A DNA stretch of 30,861 bases, taken from NCBI GenBank assembly GCA_964230255.1, contig CAXRGW010000083.1, positions 1 through 30,861 on the forward strand, in the 5' to 3' direction. The translations under genes and the position numbers were made by a program. This DNA comes from Alteromonas_E sp964230255. GTDB lineage: Bacteria > Pseudomonadota > Gammaproteobacteria > Enterobacterales > Alteromonadaceae. The notes beneath the pieces are model-generated. The model was not told the origin of the DNA. It saw only the letters and a list, made by a program, of their open reading frames with translations, and ran no database searches. The first letter of the stretch is position 1; every line of letters begins with the position of its first letter. This document shows positions 24,686-30,861 of the stretch, piece after piece.

Positions 24686-27277
24686 ATGATCACAACCCGC
24701 AAGCACCCAATAGCCGCAAGTATTGCTTTCGCATTTACGCTCGGTTTAACGGGCTATCAGCCGCTGGTTCACGCTCAAGAGCAGAATACACCTGCTGCTG
24801 AGGATGAAGATTTTGAAATAATCAGTATCTCGCGGAAACGCCCAGAAAGTATCCAAGAGGTACCTATTGCGGTTAGCGCTTTATCTGCCAGTCAATTAGA
24901 AGCTGCCGGAGTTGAACGGTCCGGTGATTTTATTGGCCTGATCCCCAACGTAAGTATTGTTGATTCAGCTAACGTCGGGGATACCCAAGTTAATATCCGC
25001 GGGATCATTTCAACGCGTGATGCGGAATCTACTTTCGCATACGTGGTTGATGGTGTACTGCAAACTAACCCAAACAGTTTTAATGAAACCCTGACCGATA
25101 TTGCTCAGATTGAAGTGTTAAAAGGTCCGCAAGGCGCTTTGTACGGACGTAATGCGGTCGCCGGCGCGATATTGGTAACGACCAAGCGTCCTTCTGATGT
25201 ATTTGAAGCGCGGGTAGAAGCGGGGGTTGGCAACAACAACACCCAGCGCTTCAGCGGCATGGTAACCGGTGCATTAGGCGAAAATGTATTTGGTCGCTTG
25301 GTGGCTTCCTACAGTACCACCGATGGTTTTTATGAAAATGTATTCTTAGGCCGTGATGATGTTGTTGATTTCCTCGAAGATACGACTATTAAAGGTCGCA
25401 TCATTTGGGAAGCATCGGATGACCTAACGTTGGACTTCCGCGGCTCGCGCAGTAAAGTCGATGGCGGTGCGATTAACTTTAACGCGGTTTTTGCATTGCC
25501 AAGTTTTGTAACTGCATTTGGGCAGCAAGCCTTTAATGCCGACGTCAATGACCACGAGTTTATTTTCGCCTTTAACGTACCAGGTGAAAACGAGCAAGAA
25601 ACCACTGAGTTTTCTGTTAAAGCCGATTGGGAACGTGACAACTTCGATGTCACCGCAATTTTTGCTTATAACGACTTAGAGGAGTATTTGTTGTCTGATG
25701 GTACGAGTGCGTCTTTCTATGGTTATGAAGTTACTCCACAGTGTCAGCTTGATCGTCAAACCCTAAACAATTTCCCCACTGACTTCGGTGGAGCGGGACG
25801 CAGTGATTTATTCGGTGAGTTCTTGTCACCCTTCGTTATTCTGCCGCCGGGTCAAGACTTCGCTGGTGTTTACGGTCCCTATACGCCAACGGCTTGTGAT
25901 GGTTATCAATATCAAGAGCGTAGCCAAACCGATTACAGTGCTGAGATCCGCCTAACATCAAACGATGATGAAGCCGATTTGCGCTGGATTGCTGGTATTT
26001 ATATGGCAGAAATCGAGCGCGATGTAGTGGTTGCCTACGGTGCCGATCTTGGCCAAGGTTTCTTGCGTCAACCTTATGTACCTGCGACCGGTCCAAACCC
26101 AACCGATTTATTGTTTAACGATACCTTTGACACGACAGTATTGTCAGGTTTCGGACAAGTTGAATATGACCTCAACGAACAATGGGAACTGTCAGTAGCC
26201 CTTCGCTATGACAATGAATCACGCGACGTAACCAACAATGTGCCGAATGTTTCAGCGTCAGGTTTAAACGTAAACACCATTGTCAATGGTCAGGTAGGAC
26301 CCATTAACCCTGCGTTTAACGCCAATCCAAATGGTATTCCTCAGCGGAGCAATAGCTTTAGTCAGTGGCAACCCAAAGTGACTTTGAGCTACGCGGCCAG
26401 CAGCGACGTGAATTTATACGGTAGCTATGGCGTTGGCTTTAGAAGTGGTGGTTTTAACTCAATCGGTACCGAGGCGACTTTAGATTTCTGGTTTAACGCA
26501 AGCGGCAATGGCACACCAGGTGATGCGGTTGATGCACAACTATTAGTCGCTGATGACTACGCCAAAGAAGTTACCACAAGCTTTGAATTGGGAGCGAAAA
26601 CAACGTGGTTAGATGGTGATCTAAAGGTTAACACTGCATTGTTCAACACTAACGTTGAAGATAACCAGTTCTTCGAATTCTTCGCTGGACCATTTGGTTT
26701 ATTGCGTGCAGTTACCACCATTGATGAGTTAGACCTACAAGGTTTCGAAATCGACTTTGACTATGCGCTAACGGACGATTTTCGCGTCTTCGGTGGTGCG
26801 GGCTTTATCGATAGTGAAATTGTGGAGAACCGCAACCGTCCATTGTCAGTCGGTAACGAAGCACCGCAAACACCTGATAAATCGTATACCTTGGGCTTTA
26901 GTTTTAACCAAGAGTTAACGAGCGACATCTTGATGTCAGCACGCGTTGACTATCAATACACCGGCGAAACTAACTTCCATACTCTGCAAGGTGAGCAAAC
27001 CCCAACTATTTGGGACTTCTTCGGTACATTAGGCGGTGGTGTTCCGCCGGGTCCACACCCGCAAGACTTTAGCAATGCAACGCGCGAAGCCTACAGCACT
27101 GTCAACGCCAGAATAGCCTTTATGGGCGAAAACTGGGAAGTGGCTCTATGGGGTAAGAACTTAACTGATGAGCAGTACTTGCAGGAAGTTATTCCAGCGC
27201 CTGAATTCGGTGGTTCATTTATCCATCCATCAGCACTTAGAGCTTACGGTATCGACTTTACCTACAACTTCTTTTAA
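24686..27277 (+). CDS. TonB-dependent outer-membrane receptor
   Basis: An 863-aa receptor from ATG 24686, which has GGAG 7 bp upstream; an ATG at 24674 has no such site. It has a signal peptide (to about residue 31, ending VHAQ), a plug with ISISRKRPESIQEVPIAVSAL, VNIRGIISTRDAEST and EVLKGPQGALYGRNAVAGAI, then a barrel ending WEVALWGKNLTDEQYLQEV and a C-terminal FTYNFF. It belongs to the large FyuA-like group common in Alteromonadales and Sphingomonadales, whose members import varied organic ligands. Its place between a PrpR-like activator and CoA-linked enzymes suggests uptake of the compound degraded by this locus (inference). There is no metal-binding loop like those of the ZnuD-like receptor. 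Confidence 0.9.
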   Translation: MITTRKHPIAASIAFAFTLGLTGYQPLVHAQEQNTPAAEDEDFEIISISRKRPESIQEVPIAVSALSASQLEAAGVERSGDFIGLIPNVSIVDSANVGDTQVNIRGIISTRDAESTFAYVVDGVLQTNPNSFNETLTDIAQIEVLKGPQGALYGRNAVAGAILVTTKRPSDVFEARVEAGVGNNNTQRFSGMVTGALGENVFGRLVASYSTTDGFYENVFLGRDDVVDFLEDTTIKGRIIWEASDDLTLDFRGSRSKVDGGAINFNAVFALPSFVTAFGQQAFNADVNDHEFIFAFNVPGENEQETTEFSVKADWERDNFDVTAIFAYNDLEEYLLSDGTSASFYGYEVTPQCQLDRQTLNNFPTDFGGAGRSDLFGEFLSPFVILPPGQDFAGVYGPYTPTACDGYQYQERSQTDYSAEIRLTSNDDEADLRWIAGIYMAEIERDVVVAYGADLGQGFLRQPYVPATGPNPTDLLFNDTFDTTVLSGFGQVEYDLNEQWELSVALRYDNESRDVTNNVPNVSASGLNVNTIVNGQVGPINPAFNANPNGIPQRSNSFSQWQPKVTLSYAASSDVNLYGSYGVGFRSGGFNSIGTEATLDFWFNASGNGTPGDAVDAQLLVADDYAKEVTTSFELGAKTTWLDGDLKVNTALFNTNVEDNQFFEFFAGPFGLLRAVTTIDELDLQGFEIDFDYALTDDFRVFGGAGFIDSEIVENRNRPLSVGNEAPQTPDKSYTLGFSFNQELTSDILMSARVDYQYTGETNFHTLQGEQTPTIWDFFGTLGGGVPPGPHPQDFSNATREAYSTVNARIAFMGENWEVALWGKNLTDEQYLQEVIPAPEFGGSFIHPSALRAYGIDFTYNFF

Positions 27278-27289
27278 GCGCGCTAAAGG

Positions 27290-27313
27290 CGGCGCGCAAA
27301 TCGATGCGCGCCG
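27290..27313. terminator. GC-rich hairpin without T-run after the receptor gene
   Basis: An 8-bp stem CGGCGCGC / GCGCGCCG with an 8-nt loop lies 12 bp after the receptor stop. No T-run follows, so it may be a partial terminator or an mRNA-stabilising processing hairpin that sets different levels of receptor and downstream enzymes. Confidence 0.5.
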
Positions 27314-27373
27314 GCCTGTAATTACGAATCGAGTATGTGCGACATGAGTTCGCGTTATCAATTGAGAAAGTCA

Positions 27374-28573
27374 ATGAACAAACCATTAAAAGATATTACG
27401 GTTATCGATCTGACCCATATGTTGTCTGGCCCATACGGCGGGATGATTTTGGCAGATCTCGGTGCCAATACTATCAAAGTAGAGCCTATTCAGGGCGAGG
27501 GTACGCGTAAGTTGTTAGCCACCGATCCTGAAAACTCACTAGATGGTATGGGTGCTTATTTTCTGACGTTAAACCGAAATAAAAAAAGTGTTTGTATCGA
27601 CTTAAAATCTGCCGAAGGACTAGCTGTTTTTTATGAGTTAGTTAAGTCGGCAGATGTGGTGATTAATAATTTTGGTGCGGGGGTTCCCACTCGCCTCAAG
27701 ATAGATTATGAACATTTAAAAGCGGTTAATCCAATGATCATCACCTGTTCGATCACTGGATTTGGCAATAACGGTCCAAATTATAAACGACCGGCTTTTG
27801 ATCAAGTGGCACAGGCCACTGGTGGCGGAATGTCAATTACGGGAACGGATCCTGAACACCCAGTTAGAGCGGGGATCCCAATTGGTGATCTTGGCGGCGG
27901 TATGTTTGCCGTTATGGGTATTCAAGCGGCATTACTTGAGCGTGAAAAGAGTGGTGTTGGCCAAGATGTCGATATTTCGATGTTGGATTGTCAGATTTCC
28001 TTACTGAACTACATGGCAACCATGCATTTTATGTCGGGCAAAGACCCATTCCCGATCGGCAATTCTCACTTTGTTCATGTGCCATACAATACCTTTAAAA
28101 CCGCTGATGGATTTATTGTAATTGCGGTTATCACCGATAATTTTTGGCAAAACTTGAAAACGGTTGTGCAAGTTCAGGCCCTCGATCTGCCCGAGTTTGA
28201 TACTCAACCTGGTCGCTGGGCCAAAAAAGACTTTATTGATACAACTCTCAATGAAGCCTTGCAAACCAATACGTCCGCATATTGGTTGGCAAAGTTAGAA
28301 CAAGCACGCATTCCTTGCGCACCGGTGAATAAGTTTTCGCAAGCCCTGAGCGACGAACAAGTATTGCATCGCAATATGGTGATCGATCTTACTACCGCCG
28401 ATGGCAATACGGTCAAAGGCCCGGGCAATCCAATTAAATTCTCGCGCTCTGAAGAAGAGTCGTTTTCCGCAGCACCCGCGCTGGGCGAACACACTGACGA
28501 TGTTTTGCAGTCGCAAGCTGGTTTCACAACAGAGCAAATTGCCGATTTACGTGCGAAAAAGGTGATTGGGTAA
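27374..28573 (+). CDS. CoA-transferase family III (CaiB/BaiF/Frc) protein
   Basis: A 399-aa protein starting at ATG 27374 (MNKPLKDITVIDLTHMLSGPYGGMILADLGA), the normal family N-terminus; upstream ATGs at 27335 and 27344 are in frame. Family motifs are ANTIKVEPIQGEGTR, FLTLNRNKKSVCIDLK, SITGFGNNGPNYKRPAFDQ (putative catalytic Asp about 143) and a GGG glycine loop. Such enzymes move CoA between carboxylic acids. It overlaps the HMG-CoA-lyase-like gene by one base (TAATG), so both act in one pathway: activation of an acid as its CoA thioester, then carbon-carbon cleavage. Confidence 0.92.
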   Translation: MNKPLKDITVIDLTHMLSGPYGGMILADLGANTIKVEPIQGEGTRKLLATDPENSLDGMGAYFLTLNRNKKSVCIDLKSAEGLAVFYELVKSADVVINNFGAGVPTRLKIDYEHLKAVNPMIITCSITGFGNNGPNYKRPAFDQVAQATGGGMSITGTDPEHPVRAGIPIGDLGGGMFAVMGIQAALLEREKSGVGQDVDISMLDCQISLLNYMATMHFMSGKDPFPIGNSHFVHVPYNTFKTADGFIVIAVITDNFWQNLKTVVQVQALDLPEFDTQPGRWAKKDFIDTTLNEALQTNTSAYWLAKLEQARIPCAPVNKFSQALSDEQVLHRNMVIDLTTADGNTVKGPGNPIKFSRSEEESFSAAPALGEHTDDVLQSQAGFTTEQIADLRAKKVIG

Positions 28574-29490
28574 TGAGTTTGCCAACGATAGTTATAAATG
28601 ATGTTGGCCCTCGCGATGGTCTGCAGAATCAGCCGGTACATCTTAGCGTTGAGCAACGCAGTGCGCTAATCGGTAGTTTACTTACCGCTGGCGTTGGCGC
28701 TATTGAAGTCGGTGCATTAGTATCGCCTAAAGCGGTGCCTGCTATGGCTGGCAGTGACGACGTTTATAACCGAGTTAAAGCCATGGGTAACTGTGAGTTT
28801 TCCATGCTGATCCCGAATATGCGCGGCTATCAAACGGGTGCTGAGATAGATGTTCCTGTGATGTCTTTAGTGGTAGCGGCGAGCTCAACCATGAATGAAA
28901 AGAACATTCGCATGACAACTGCTGAGTCACTGGTTATGTGTGCAGATGTTTTATCTCAGGCGGAACAAGACGAGCGCAGCGTGCAGGCGTATGTTGCGAC
29001 TGCTTGGGAGTGTCCATTTGAGGGGCTCGTTGAGGCTGATGAAGTCTTTCGCGTCACTGAGCAACTTTTCAACAGCGGTGCCAGCCATATTGTCGTAGCC
29101 GACACAATTGGTGCAGCTGCGCCAGACGCGGTACATAAGCGGATGAGCGCACTTGCAACACGATTTGGCGCTGACAACCTCTCTTGCCATTTTCACGACA
29201 CTAGATCTATGGGCGTTGCCAACGTATATGCGGCAATAGAAGCGGGCATTCGTCGCTTCGATGCGTCGATAGGTGGTTTAGGCGGTTGTCCATTTGCGCC
29301 TGGCGCTACGGGTAATGTCGCAACTGAAGATGTGGTGCTACTTGTTGAACAAATGGGATTTAGTACCGGTATAGATATGAGCGCACTATTACGTGCATCG
29401 GATTTAGCAACTGGGCTTACGGGAACCGCAAGAGGCGGTAACGCAAAAGCTTGGTTACAACAAAAAATAACACGCAATCAAAGCGAATGA
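28573..29490 (+). CDS. HMG-CoA lyase-like protein (DRE-TIM metallolyase)
   Basis: A 305-aa protein with INDVGPRDGLQNQ at the N-terminus (Asp and Arg of the DRE-TIM active site), the metal motif CHFHDT (about residue 208) and GGLGGCPFAPGATGNVATEDVV (about 236-256) with the catalytic loop Cys of HMG-CoA lyases. The family cleaves 3-hydroxy-3-methylacyl-CoA compounds to acetyl-CoA and a ketone or ketoacid. The start overlaps the CoA-transferase stop and the HyuA-like gene follows after 10 bp. It need not be the leucine-pathway lyase: no other leucine-degradation genes are in view. Confidence 0.9.
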   Translation: MSLPTIVINDVGPRDGLQNQPVHLSVEQRSALIGSLLTAGVGAIEVGALVSPKAVPAMAGSDDVYNRVKAMGNCEFSMLIPNMRGYQTGAEIDVPVMSLVVAASSTMNEKNIRMTTAESLVMCADVLSQAEQDERSVQAYVATAWECPFEGLVEADEVFRVTEQLFNSGASHIVVADTIGAAAPDAVHKRMSALATRFGADNLSCHFHDTRSMGVANVYAAIEAGIRRFDASIGGLGGCPFAPGATGNVATEDVVLLVEQMGFSTGIDMSALLRASDLATGLTGTARGGNAKAWLQQKITRNQSE

Positions 29491-29500
29491 GGACAGAAAT

Positions 29501-30861
29501 ATGAGTTACCGTTTAGGCGTTGACGTCGGAGGAACCTTTACCGATCTTCTGCTTATCAATGAAGAAAGTGGTGAAACTTATACAGCTAAGGTTCCATCAA
29601 CACCCGAAGACTCTTCTATTGGTGTGCTAAATGGCATTAATAGGATTTGTGAACAGTCTGGTGTAGATGTTTCCGCAATTGACCGAGTTATGCATGGCAC
29701 CACAGTGGCAACCAACGCAGTATTAACCGGTAAAGGCGCTAAAGTGGCGCTAGTGACAACCTCTGGTTATAAACAGGTATTACAAGTAGCACGTTCATTT
29801 TGTCCCGGCGGTTTAGGCGGTTGGGTTAGCTATGTAAAAAAGCCATTACTGGCACCACTTGAGCTAACCATTGAAGCCAACGAGCGCGTTGATGCCGACG
29901 GTAGTGTACATCAGCCTCTAGACGAAGATGGGCTGCGTAAAAAATTACTTGAACTCAAAGCTAAAGGTGGTTTTGCGGCGATTACAATCTCGTTTATCAA
30001 CTCATACGTTAACGGTGAAAACGAGCAAAAAGCCAAAGCAATTACCAACGACGTTTTTCCTGATTTACCGGTTTCAATTTCTTCCGATGTGGTGCCAGAA
30101 CTACAAGAATATGAGCGCACCGAAACCACGGTAGTGAATAGTTACGTTCGCCCAGAAGTAGCCAAGTATGTGGATAACCTCTATGCCGCATTAACCGACA
30201 AGATGGGTAGCGATGTCCATTTATCGATATTGCGCTCAGATGGTGGTCTAGCGTCGGCGCGTTCTGCAGCTGAGAGCCCGGTTAATTTGCTGATGTCTGG
30301 TCCCGCTGGAGGTGTTGCTGGTGCAATCCACTTCTGCCAACAAGGCGGCTTTAAGGATATTTTAACGTTCGATATGGGCGGTACATCAACGGATGTGGCG
30401 CTTATTCAAAACGCTTCAGCACGTGTACGTCGTGAAACACGCGTAGCTGATGTGACCGTAAGAGCACCGTCTGTTGATGTGCGCACGGTAGGCGCAGGTG
30501 GTGGTTCATTGGCCTTTGTTCCAGAGCTGACAAAAGCTTTACGGGTTGGCCCTGAATCGGCCGGCGCTGTGCCAGGTCCTGCGGCTTATATGAAAGGTGG
30601 TGAAGATCCAACAGTGTGCGATGCCAACGTGGTGTTGGGATATCTGCCTGCTGATGTGCAGTTGGGCGGTGATATGGCGATTAATCGCGATGCCGCAGTA
30701 AAAGCGGTAGGCAAAGTCGCGGATATGATGGGTATATCGGTGGAAGAAGCCGCTGAAGGAATTATAAAAATCGCCAACGAGGCAATGTTTGGTGCCTTGC
30801 GCTTGGTATCTGTTGAGCAAGGTTTTGACCCACGTGATTTCGCCCTAGTTGGCTTCGGTGG
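29501..30861 (+). CDS. Hydantoinase A / acetone-acetophenone carboxylase-type subunit (3' partial)
   Basis: The frame runs from ATG 29501, 10 bp after the lyase gene and preceded by GAGGA, to the right edge: 453 codons of a family usually near 690. The N-terminal domain has GVDVGGTFTDLLLI (phosphate-binding VGGTFTD) and MHGTTVATNAVL. The Hydantoinase_A domain has MSGPAGGVAGA, FDMGGTSTDVAL and VGAGGGS. The family includes N-methylhydantoinase, 5-oxoprolinase and the ATP-dependent acetone and acetophenone carboxylases, usually paired with a HyuB subunit that would lie beyond the edge. Which reaction applies cannot be settled here. It is probably the third enzyme of the catabolic operon. Confidence 0.9.
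   Translation, partial: MSYRLGVDVGGTFTDLLLINEESGETYTAKVPSTPEDSSIGVLNGINRICEQSGVDVSAIDRVMHGTTVATNAVLTGKGAKVALVTTSGYKQVLQVARSFCPGGLGGWVSYVKKPLLAPLELTIEANERVDADGSVHQPLDEDGLRKKLLELKAKGGFAAITISFINSYVNGENEQKAKAITNDVFPDLPVSISSDVVPELQEYERTETTVVNSYVRPEVAKYVDNLYAALTDKMGSDVHLSILRSDGGLASARSAAESPVNLLMSGPAGGVAGAIHFCQQGGFKDILTFDMGGTSTDVALIQNASARVRRETRVADVTVRAPSVDVRTVGAGGGSLAFVPELTKALRVGPESAGAVPGPAAYMKGGEDPTVCDANVVLGYLPADVQLGGDMAINRDAAVKAVGKVADMMGISVEEAAEGIIKIANEAMFGALRLVSVEQGFDPRDFALVGFG

Overview
The window looks like chromosome of a marine-type gammaproteobacterium with moderate GC. The grounds are Zur operators of the enterobacterial/Vibrio type, two large TonB-dependent receptors, a laminarin-directed GH81 glucanase, a PhoX-type phosphatase and a sigma-54 activated catabolic cluster. 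No rRNA, tRNA, CRISPR array, transposase or phage gene was seen. Both ends cut through genes: a COG0523 GTPase at the left (5' end missing) and a HyuA-like subunit at the right (3' end missing).

Region 1 (1-12.7 kb) is a zinc-acquisition and zinc-sparing island. In order it holds a COG0523 GTPase and DUF1826 (+), a MerC-like protein (-), a His-rich DUF2796 protein (ZrgA type) and a second MerC-like protein (+). Next comes a three-gene minus-strand operon of DUF3299 / unknown 149-aa protein / DUF3299, facing an ABC ATPase plus FtsX/MacB-fold permease (+). A ZnuD-like outer-membrane receptor with four His/Asp/Glu-rich loops (-) faces Zur, a PhoX-like phosphatase and a second COG0523 GTPase with a His-rich segment (+). 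Four Zur-box-like sequences sharing ATGTTATA lie in the three divergent gaps (2106, 5008, 9632, 9664). Inference: this is one zinc-starvation regulon covering the outer membrane (ZnuD), periplasm (DUF2796, DUF3299, 149-aa protein), inner membrane (ABC pair, MerC) and cytoplasm (COG0523), with no ZnuA-type binding protein in view.

Region 2 (12.7-18.1 kb, minus strand) encodes secreted hydrolases: a 1186-aa multidomain GH81 endo-1,3-beta-glucanase lipoprotein and an unusual fusion of an endonuclease/exonuclease/phosphatase domain to a class-B-type HAD acid phosphatase. A gene-poor stretch of about 525 bp follows.

Region 3 (18.6-22.6 kb) holds a DsbD/ScsB-like thiol:disulfide reductase overlapping a thioredoxin-fold protein, then a SAM methyltransferase (-) and a VOC/glyoxalase protein (+).

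Region 4 (22.6-30.9 kb) is a catabolic locus: a PrpR-family sigma-54 activator behind its own -24/-12 promoter and tandem inverted repeats, a TonB-dependent receptor, a family III CoA-transferase, an HMG-CoA-lyase-like enzyme and a hydantoinase A/acetone carboxylase-type subunit. Its substrate cannot be read from the sequence.
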